NCBI GenBank assembly: GCA_937904375.1
Contig: CALDIG010000315.1
Location: 1-17,907 of the forward strand
Direction: 5' to 3'
DNA length: 17,907 nt
Source: an uncultured Prevotellaceae bacterium
GTDB lineage: Bacteria > Bacteroidota > Bacteroidia > Bacteroidales > Muribaculaceae
Shown: piece by piece, positions 1 to 5,720 of the stretch
Layout: each line of letters begins with the position of its first letter
How positions within the stretch are numbered: the stretch's first letter is position 1
Made by a program: the position numbers and the translations under genes
Notes under the pieces: model-generated
Seen by the model: the letters and a program-made list of their open reading frames with translations, nothing else
Told to the model about the DNA's origin: nothing
Databases searched by the model: none

Positions 1-606
1 GCTTGTATTTGAGATGGTTGCAAATCACAAAATAAAAAGTGACGAAAACAGGAAAAGTTCATATATGGTGCAATGAAATCAGGCGCGCGAGCCGCAAGTT
101 TTGAGAAGGCTATTCAGTGGCTTCATGACGCTGGACTCATTTATAAGGTTAATCGAGTGAGTGCAGTAAAAATGCCTTTAAAATTTTATGAGGAGTTTAG
201 GGCGTTCAAGGTATTCATGCTCGACATTGGACTGATGGGGGCGATGGTTGCAGCTCCTGCCGCTGCCATGCTTGTGAAGAATACTATTTTTACTGAATAT
301 AAAGGTGCTTTCACCGAATTGTTTGTTTGTATGCAATTGCAAGGGACAGACATACCAACTTTTTATCATTCTCTAGAAAACTCAAGGATAGAGATTGATT
401 TTGCAGTGCAGTTGGGAACGGAGGTTTACCCCATTGAGGTCAAAGCCGAAGAAAATGTGAAATCAAAATCAATGCAGACATTTATAAAGAAACATCCAGA
501 GCTGAAAGGTATTCGTCTGTCCATGAAACCGCGCATCACTCAAGATTGGCTTGAGTGCATTCCTCTTTACGGATTTCGTGAAGAACTCATCAGAATGGAC
601 AAATAA
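1..606 (+). pseudogene. AAA-type ATPase with DUF4143 C-terminus, 5'-partial and frameshifted
   Basis: This is the C-terminal part of the ATP-binding/DUF4143 family that is common in Bacteroidales; its cellular role is not established. The intact frame from the ATG at 73 gives 177 residues containing the family's MKSGARAASFEKAIQWL segment, a small hydrophobic patch, YKGAFTELFV, and a PD-(D/E)XK-like core (EIDFAV followed by PIEVKAEEN). Upstream the reading continues in a different frame (from position 2: LVFEMVANHK...DENRK) and hits a TGA at 74-76. Joining the two frames at the AAAA run (53-56), with one extra A, would give NRKKFIYGAMKSGARA, which matches the usual family wording at this point. 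I therefore read it as a single-base deletion in a homopolymer: either a real pseudogene or a sequencing/assembly error. The ATPase half with the Walker motifs lies outside the window. Translation starting only at 73 would yield a fragment without the ATPase. Confidence 0.72.
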
Positions 607-672
607 CAAAGATTTGTGCCTGAGCGCAATGCTCGTTCCTTCTCCTAGAATGAAGGATTTATTGCCACTCCC

Positions 673-1356
673 TTATTTTATCTTGAAGTCGCGATAGGTG
701 ACGTTTGGGTTGTTCTCGTCGTTAAGATGGAGGCGCAGGGTGCGGCATGGCGCATTGGTACTTTTCAGGGCGGCAATGTTTATCGACATGTAGAAGTCGC
801 GCCACTGGAAGATGCTGTCGCCTGGGGTGCCTAGCAGGTCGTGGACGAGATAGGCGTCAACCGTTTCGCTGTACTTGGTGTCGCGGTCTATCATCATGTA
901 TAGCAGTCTGTTTTTGCCGGTGGTCTCGACTTGTCCGTATATGTTTATGAACTCGCCTGTTCGCCATGCGCTATGCAGCTTGATGGGGCGCATCGAGTAG
1001 GTGTCGAGCGGGTTGGCGTTGACACGTATCGAGTCGTTGATGATGCGTGAGTAGCCCACGGCATCGATGTTCCAGTAGGAGTTGTCGCCGGCGTGGTGAG
1101 CGATGGAGTAGGTGAGCAGCAGGCGTTCGTTTTCCTTCACTTTGTCGGGAGCTCCCACAGTGGAGTAGAGCGTCACGGCAGGGTCATCGTCACGTCCGTC
1201 AAGGCGGAATGTGGCGTGGTTGTCGTTGTCAAGACCAGTGTAGGTGACGATATCCACCACCTGCGTCTCAAAAGTGTCGTCAAGTGTCCCGTCATGGCTG
1301 CGGTCGCAAGCCATCAGAACCACGAGAGCTAAAGATATGAAAAGAATATTACGCAT
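673..1356 (-). CDS. NigD-like lipoprotein
   Basis: This is a predicted lipoprotein resembling the NigD-like family of Bacteroidetes, whose biochemical role is unknown. With the start at 1356 it has 227 residues. It begins MRNILFISLALVVLMAC, a signal sequence whose lipobox places the lipidated cysteine at residue 17. The body is mostly beta-type: an N-terminal OB-like half (ATFRLDGRDDDPAVTLYS, ENERLLLTYSI, IDAVGYSRI) and a C-terminal half with the family-like INIYGQVETTGKNRLLYMMID and CRTLRLHLNDENN. An in-frame ATG at 1377 would add MHNAQFI, but that stretch is encoded by an intergenic repeat and weakens the signal peptide, so 1356 is preferred. The start lies 13 bases after the LolD stop codon, so the two genes are probably co-transcribed. 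The family call rests on pattern resemblance only. Confidence 0.7.
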   Translation of the reverse strand: MRNILFISLALVVLMACDRSHDGTLDDTFETQVVDIVTYTGLDNDNHATFRLDGRDDDPAVTLYSTVGAPDKVKENERLLLTYSIAHHAGDNSYWNIDAVGYSRIINDSIRVNANPLDTYSMRPIKLHSAWRTGEFINIYGQVETTGKNRLLYMMIDRDTKYSETVDAYLVHDLLGTPGDSIFQWRDFYMSINIAALKSTNAPCRTLRLHLNDENNPNVTYRDFKIK

Positions 1357-1387
1357 TATGAATTGTGCATTATGCATTATGCATTAT
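1353..1387. repeat. short repeat, four GCATTAT units, across the lolD/NigD junction
   Basis: Four copies of GCATTAT lie at 1353-1359, 1367-1373, 1374-1380 and 1381-1387. The stretch contains the stop codon of the LolD-like gene (1370-1372), encodes its last residues (MHNA) and includes the start codon of the NigD-like gene (1354-1356). It looks like a dispersed low-complexity intergenic repeat rather than gene-specific sequence. Confidence 0.7.
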
Positions 1388-2035
1388 TAAACCGTCGCGC
1401 ATGTGCAGCACTCGGTCCACATTGGTGTTTCCGGCAAGACCTTCGTCGTGGGTGACGATGACAAAGGTGTGGTTAAACTCCTTGCGCAGGTCGAAGAAGA
1501 GCTGGTGCAGCTCCTGCTTGTTCTGCGAGTCGAGTGAGCCCGACGGCTCGTCGGCGAGAATCACCTTGGGGTTGTTGATGAGGGCGCGTGCCACAGCAGC
1601 CCGCTGACGCTCGCCACCACTGAGCTGTGCAGGCTTGTGTTCAAGCCTTCCTCCCAGCCCGAGGTGGTCTAGCAGCTTGCGTGCCCGCTCGTAGGCATCG
1701 CTCTTCTTGTCACCGCCTATAAGGGCGGGTATGGCGACATTCTCGAGTGTGGTGAACTCGGGCAGCAGCTGGTGGAACTGGAACACGAAACCGATGTTGC
1801 GGTTGCGGAAGTGCGCCAGTTCGCGCTGCTTGAGCTTCAGCACGTCGGTGCCGTCATACAGCACCTGCCCGCCCTGTGGCGAGTCGAGGGTGCCGATGAT
1901 TTGCAGCAGCGTGGTCTTTCCTGCGCCGCTAGGCCCCACGATGGCGACAATCTCGCCATCGTTGATGGTGACCGAGACCCCTTTCAGGACCTCAAGGTCA
2001 CCATAGCGTTTTGTTATGTTAAGTGCTTCAATCAT
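1370..2035 (-). CDS. lolD: LolD-type ABC transporter ATP-binding protein
   Basis: This is a cytoplasmic ATPase subunit of an ABC transporter of the LolD/MacB-like group, which powers release of lipoproteins from the inner membrane or related export. It has 221 residues, usual for the family. Visible motifs are Walker A GPSGAGKT (residues 34-41), the Q-loop in VFQFHQLLPEFTTLENV (Q86), the signature LSGGERQ (138-144), Walker B VILADEP (158-164) and the switch histidine in VTHD (H196). The QFHQLLPEFTTLENV stretch is characteristic of LolD. No LolC/E permease gene is in the window; in Bacteroidetes the partner is often elsewhere. It sits between the oligopeptidase gene (95-base gap filled with repeats) and the NigD-like gene. 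No Bacteroidetes-type promoter is visible in the gap, so it may be read from upstream. The last four codons lie in a repeat. LolD versus another small exporter ATPase is not fully settled. Confidence 0.88.
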   Translation of the reverse strand: MIEALNITKRYGDLEVLKGVSVTINDGEIVAIVGPSGAGKTTLLQIIGTLDSPQGGQVLYDGTDVLKLKQRELAHFRNRNIGFVFQFHQLLPEFTTLENVAIPALIGGDKKSDAYERARKLLDHLGLGGRLEHKPAQLSGGERQRAAVARALINNPKVILADEPSGSLDSQNKQELHQLFFDLRKEFNHTFVIVTHDEGLAGNTNVDRVLHMRDGLIMHNA

Positions 2036-2041
2036 TGTTTC

Positions 2042-2117
2042 GTGGAAGGTGGAAGGTGGAAAGTGGAAGGTGGTGGAACGTGGTATTTCGTTCTTCGTTC
2101 CACTTTCCTCGTTCCAC
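2042..2117. repeat. GGTGGAA/TTCCACC dispersed repeat with hairpin potential
   Basis: This gap is built from repeated GGTGGAAGG/GTGGAAAG units followed by the inverse form (TTCCACTTTCC, GTTCCAC). GTGGAACG at 2073-2080 pairs with CGTTCCAC at 2096-2103 across a 15-base loop. The same words and the same loop length recur at 4256-4300, on the other side of the oligopeptidase gene. Confidence 0.7.
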
Positions 2118-2130
2118 GCGCCGAAGGCGC
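2118..2130 (-). terminator. GC-rich hairpin directly after the oligopeptidase stop codon
   Basis: On the minus strand GCGCC-TTC-GGCGC forms a perfect 5-bp stem immediately after the TAA at 2131-2133. No U-tract follows, so it is at best a weak terminator or a 3'-end stabilising hairpin. It may belong to the adjoining repeat. Confidence 0.35.
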
Positions 2131-4239
2131 TTAGGGCTTCACCCCTAAGTTATACATGATAAACGACTGGATGTCGGTATATTCCTCAATCACTTTGCTC
2201 ATGGGCTTGCCGTGGCCGTGGCCGGCGTTCACGTCGATGCGTATCAGCTTCACGGCGTTGCCGGTGTTGCTGGCTTGGAGCTGAGCGGCATATTTGAACG
2301 AGTGTGCTGGCACCACACGGTCGTCGTGGTCGCTGGTGGTGACCATGATGGGTGGATAGGGTGTGCCGTCGTTCTTGATGGTATGGAGTGGCGAGTAGCC
2401 CTTGAGGTACTCAAACATCTCGCGGCTGTCGTCGCTGCGGCCATAGTCGGGGGCCCAGTTCCAGCCAATGGTGAAGAGGTGGTAGCGCAGCATGTCCATC
2501 ACTCCCACCTGAGGCACTGCGGCACCCCACAGGTCGGGACGCTGGTTCACCACGGCACCCACGAGGAGACCGCCGTTGCTGCCACCGTTACAAGCTATTT
2601 TGCCTTTCTTGGTGTAACCTTGGTCGATGAGCCACTCGGCAGCGGCTATGAAATCGTCAAACACATTCTGCTTCTGCATCTTGGTGCCAGCCTTGTGCCA
2701 CTCTTCGCCATACTCACCACCGCCGCGCAGGTTGGTGTAGGCGCAGATGCCGCCCTTGTCGATCATGGCAAACGGAGTGCGGGCATAGCTGAAGCCCGGG
2801 TTCATCGACACGTTGAAACCGCCATATCCATAAAGGAACACCGGTCGCTTGCCGTCCTTCTTCATGCCTTTCTTATAAATGAGGAACATAGGAATCTTGG
2901 TGCCGTCCTTGCTTGGGTAGAACACCTGTTCGGTGACGTAGTCCTCGGGGTTAAGGGCAACTTTTGGTTGGAAGAACGGTGTAGATTCGTTGGTCTCGGC
3001 ATTATAGCTGTAGATGGTGCTCGGGAAAGTGTAAGAAGTGAAGTTATAGAACACCTCTTTACGTTTGTTCTTGCAGCTGAAGCCCACAGAACCGAGTGTG
3101 GGGAGCTTTATCTCTTGCAGTTCGTTGCCATTTTTGTCATACAGATAAGCATGGCTGCTGGCATCCTTGTCGTAGGTGACGATGAATTTGTGGTCGCTCA
3201 TCTGAATGCCGCTAAGCACCCATTTCTTCTCGGGGATGAACTCGGTGAAATTCTTGGCACCGAGGTTCTCGGCATCGTAGGCGAGCACCTTGTAGCAAGG
3301 CGCATTCTGATTGGTCATCACATAAATCTTGCCGTTATCTACGCCGATGGGACCAAATGAATACTCCCCGTCGTCGGCAATCTTCACATAGTGTGGATTT
3401 AGGCTTTTCAGGTCTTTCACGAACAATGCGTTGCCCTCGCCGGCACTCTGGAGGATGAATACGAAACGCTCATCCTCGTCAACGCCCACCTGGTGGAAGA
3501 GAAGCGGGTCGTCATAGCTGCGGAACTCAAGGTAGTCTTCGTCTTGCGGAGTGCCCAGCTTGTGGTACATCACCTTGTGCCACTCGTTCTTCGACGACTT
3601 GGCATCCTCGGGTTTGTCGTAGGCGCTGTAGAAGAAGCCGTCGCCAAGCCACTGAGCGTCGGTGAACTTAGCCCAGATGATATGGTCGTCGAGCATCTTG
3701 TCGGTCTTCAGGTCGTGGACGATGATTTCGTTCCAGTCGCTGCCGTTGCGGGTGATGGTGTAGGCGGCATAGCGTCCGTCCTTTGAGAAGTTGAGGCTCT
3801 GCAACGCCACGGTGCCGTCCTCACTCAAGGTGTTGGGGTCGAAGACCATGCGCTCCTCGCCGTCGAGCTTGTCTTTGGAGTATAGAACACTCTGATTCTG
3901 CAGACCATCGTTCTTGAAGTAATAGATTTTGTCCTTTACATAGAACGGGGTACCCATCTTGGGATAGTTGGCGAGTTCAGTGAGGCGTTTCTTCACCTTG
4001 TCGCGGAAAGGAATTTTCTTGAGATAGGCTTGTGTGATTTCGTTCTCGGCTTTTACCCACTCGGCGGTCTCGCTGCTGTTGTCATCTTCGAGCCAACGGT
4101 AGGGGTCGGCGACTTTGGTGCCGAAGTAGTCGTCGGTGACATCAACGGTACGAGCCTTGGGGTAGTTAATCTTTTGCTGAGCTGCTGCTGAGCCAGCAAT
4201 AGTGAGTGCTGCGCACATGAGGAATGGTTTATAGTTCAT
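2131..4239 (-). CDS. prolyl oligopeptidase, family S9A, secreted
   Basis: This is a serine peptidase that cleaves short proline-containing peptides, predicted to work in the periplasm because it starts with a Sec signal peptide ending ...GSAAA-QQ (cleavage near residue 21). The length of 702 residues is normal for the family. The N-terminal cap (DPYRWLEDD, about 46-54) is followed by the beta-propeller region (about 95-420) and the C-terminal alpha/beta-hydrolase domain. The catalytic serine is in GGSNGG (S554), the aspartate in SDHDDRVVP (about D637-D640) and the histidine in AGHGHGKP (H674). FLYGYGGF and NLRGGGEYGEEWH, typical of S9A, are also present. All catalytic residues appear intact. 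The gene lies between repeat-filled gaps of 85 bases upstream and 95 bases downstream. No separate promoter is visible, so it may be transcribed with the L,D-transpeptidase genes. Confidence 0.95.
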   Translation of the reverse strand: MNYKPFLMCAALTIAGSAAAQQKINYPKARTVDVTDDYFGTKVADPYRWLEDDNSSETAEWVKAENEITQAYLKKIPFRDKVKKRLTELANYPKMGTPFYVKDKIYYFKNDGLQNQSVLYSKDKLDGEERMVFDPNTLSEDGTVALQSLNFSKDGRYAAYTITRNGSDWNEIIVHDLKTDKMLDDHIIWAKFTDAQWLGDGFFYSAYDKPEDAKSSKNEWHKVMYHKLGTPQDEDYLEFRSYDDPLLFHQVGVDEDERFVFILQSAGEGNALFVKDLKSLNPHYVKIADDGEYSFGPIGVDNGKIYVMTNQNAPCYKVLAYDAENLGAKNFTEFIPEKKWVLSGIQMSDHKFIVTYDKDASSHAYLYDKNGNELQEIKLPTLGSVGFSCKNKRKEVFYNFTSYTFPSTIYSYNAETNESTPFFQPKVALNPEDYVTEQVFYPSKDGTKIPMFLIYKKGMKKDGKRPVFLYGYGGFNVSMNPGFSYARTPFAMIDKGGICAYTNLRGGGEYGEEWHKAGTKMQKQNVFDDFIAAAEWLIDQGYTKKGKIACNGGSNGGLLVGAVVNQRPDLWGAAVPQVGVMDMLRYHLFTIGWNWAPDYGRSDDSREMFEYLKGYSPLHTIKNDGTPYPPIMVTTSDHDDRVVPAHSFKYAAQLQASNTGNAVKLIRIDVNAGHGHGKPMSKVIEEYTDIQSFIMYNLGVKP

Positions 4240-4255
4240 AGTTTAAAGTTGTTAG

Positions 4256-4300
4256 GTGGAAAGTGGAACGTAGAAGGTGGAAGGTCGTTCCACTTTCCAC
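4256..4300. repeat. 15-bp perfect inverted repeat in GTGGAAAG-type dispersed element
   Basis: GTGGAAAGTGGAACG at 4256-4270 is perfectly complementary to CGTTCCACTTTCCAC at 4286-4300, with a 15-base loop. More partial copies (TTTCCAC) continue to about 4310. It shares words and loop size with the element at 2042-2117. The hairpin sits between the L,D-transpeptidase stop codon and the oligopeptidase start on the minus strand. It could act as a processing site or attenuator, or be an inert dispersed repeat. Confidence 0.75.
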
Positions 4301-4324
4301 TTTCCACTTTTCACTGTAAAAATG

Positions 4325-4945
4325 CTATTTTTTCTCAAAGGATTTCAGCCCTTGATCTTCTTGCTTGATGATTACCGGCATTCCCACTCGGGCATACTGC
4401 TCCTTGAGGGTGATGATGTCGGGGTCGTGGAGGCGGATGCAGCCCTCGCTGGCGCGGCCAGGCACTGACTCGTCGTTGTTGGTGCTGCCGTGGATGCCTA
4501 TGCCGTGATGCCCGGGAGTCTTGAGGCGCAGGAACCATTTGCCGTAGGCGAGGATTGCGCCTCGTCCGTCGCCAAAGTCGTGCGTCCAGTCGCCGGCGGG
4601 CTTGATGGCATCGATAACGAAGGGTTCGCCTGGCTCGCTCTCGGGAGTGCGCATATCGCCTTCTTTCTCCTTCTGCCCCTTGTTAAGACTCAGGCACACG
4701 GGGAACTGCGCCACAGGCACGGTGTCGCCCTTGACGGGAGCATAGACGGTGAGCAGCAAGTCTTTCTTGGAGATGACGATAAAGGTCTTGCTCTTGTCGT
4801 AGTCGCCCTTGTAGATGTCCTTGTAGGCCTCTTTTTTCTCTTTCTTGACCGATGTTTTCTCGGTGTCGTTGTCTTTCTTGCCGCCACAGGCGGTAAAGCC
4901 AATGAGAATAAGAGCTGTTAGTGTCAATGTGAGTAATTTCTTCAT
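4325..4945 (-). CDS. L,D-transpeptidase (YkuD domain), lipoprotein form
   Basis: This enzyme should form L,D cross-links in peptidoglycan or attach proteins to it, from the periplasmic side of a membrane. It has 206 residues. The signal sequence MKKLLTLTLTALILIGFTAC carries a lipobox with C20 as the lipidated cysteine, followed by a charged lysine/aspartate-rich linker (21-50). The YkuD catalytic domain spans about 52-193, with HGSTNN (H152) and the active-site motif GRASEGCIRL (C169). It ends MPVIIKQED plus a short tail. The gene lies 10 bases downstream of a close paralogue, on the same strand, which indicates co-transcription and tandem duplication. The main difference from the paralogue is the export signal: this copy is predicted to be membrane-anchored, the other free. 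Substrate preference cannot be read from the sequence. Confidence 0.93.
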   Translation of the reverse strand: MKKLLTLTLTALILIGFTACGGKKDNDTEKTSVKKEKKEAYKDIYKGDYDKSKTFIVISKKDLLLTVYAPVKGDTVPVAQFPVCLSLNKGQKEKEGDMRTPESEPGEPFVIDAIKPAGDWTHDFGDGRGAILAYGKWFLRLKTPGHHGIGIHGSTNNDESVPGRASEGCIRLHDPDIITLKEQYARVGMPVIIKQEDQGLKSFEKK

Positions 4946-4955
4946 ATCGCTAGCT

Positions 4956-5585
4956 TTATTTTTTTATGGGCTTAGCTTTAGCGTGAGCCTTGAGTTCCCA
5001 GCCCCATGGCCCCTCGGTCTCGTTCTTGATGATAACGGGCATTTTGAGGTAGGCATATTGCTCCTTGAGGATGATGATGTCGGGGTCGCGCAGGCGTATG
5101 CAGCCCTCGCTCTGGCGGCCAGGCACCGAGCTCTCGTTGTTGGTGCTGCCGTGTATGCCTATGCCAGTGTGCCCTGGGGTGTAAAGGCTCAGGAACCAGG
5201 CTCCGTAGGCCTTGATGTTGCCGCGTCCGTCGTGGAAGTTGTGGGTCCAAGCCGAGGAGTTGCGAATGGCCTGGATGTGGAACGGCTTGGACTGTTTGCA
5301 CTCAGGAGTCTTGTTGTCGCCCTTGCGCTGTTTCTGCCCCTTGTTGCGGCTCAAGCAGGCAGGGAACTTTGCCATGAGCACGGTGTCGCCTCCCACAGTG
5401 CCATAGACATATAGCCTAAGCTCGGCCTTTGAGACCACGATAAAGGTGTTCTTTTTCTCGATTTGTGGTGTTTGATAAAACACTGTCTTGTCGGTCGCCT
5501 TGGTGGCAGTGGCAGCGTCAACAATCTGCGCGCTGGCACTCATTACAAGGCTACAAAGCAGCAATAAAGTGAAAATTTTTCTCAT
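4956..5585 (-). CDS. L,D-transpeptidase (YkuD domain), soluble periplasmic form
   Basis: This is a paralogue of the next gene downstream and first in the pair. It has 209 residues. MRKIFTLLLLCSLVMSASAQ is a signal peptide of the type I kind (cleavage at SASA-Q near residue 20); there is no cysteine at the cleavage site, so the product is expected to be soluble in the periplasm. The YkuD domain has HGSTNN (H145) and GRQSEGCIRL (C162), so the catalytic pair is intact. It shares long blocks with its neighbour: the NKGQK...GD..TPE segment, the WTH.F.DGRG segment and DPDII.LKEQYA. The tail is basic (AHAKAKPIKK). A good Bacteroidetes-type promoter lies about 36-66 bases upstream of the start codon, making this the probable first gene of the five-gene minus-strand unit. 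It acts on tetrapeptide stems in peptidoglycan by family knowledge. Confidence 0.93.
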   Translation of the reverse strand: MRKIFTLLLLCSLVMSASAQIVDAATATKATDKTVFYQTPQIEKKNTFIVVSKAELRLYVYGTVGGDTVLMAKFPACLSRNKGQKQRKGDNKTPECKQSKPFHIQAIRNSSAWTHNFHDGRGNIKAYGAWFLSLYTPGHTGIGIHGSTNNESSVPGRQSEGCIRLRDPDIIILKEQYAYLKMPVIIKNETEGPWGWELKAHAKAKPIKK

Positions 5586-5621
5586 AATTATATTATTGTT
5601 TTTTTATTATTTTCTAGCTTA

Positions 5622-5651
5622 CAAAGATAACTTTTTTATTTATCCGTCAAA
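5622..5651 (-). promoter_or_regulatory. Bacteroidetes sigma-ABfr-type promoter for the L,D-transpeptidase unit
   Basis: On the minus strand a TTTG box (5648-5651) is followed after 18 bases by TATCTTTG (5622-5629), matching the Bacteroidetes primary sigma consensus TTTG-N19-TAnnTTTG with spacing one base short. Transcription would start near 5615, giving a leader of about 30 bases. Confidence 0.75.
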
Positions 5652-5720
5652 TTATCGCGACATTAGTAGTGTGTGGAATGTTTTCGTCGTCGGCGCGGAA
5701 GGTGATTCTCCGTTTCACAC

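Noticed and set aside
606..672. Search for a terminator between the convergent ATPase remnant and NigD-like gene
   Set aside because: Only a 4-bp GAGC/GCTC hairpin is present, with no T-run, so no terminator is called.
2212..3360. Open frame of 382 codons on the plus strand within the oligopeptidase gene
   Set aside because: It lies opposite a complete S9A peptidase with all catalytic motifs. Its sequence is rich in Val, Ala and His, as expected from an antisense frame, and it has no recognisable domain.
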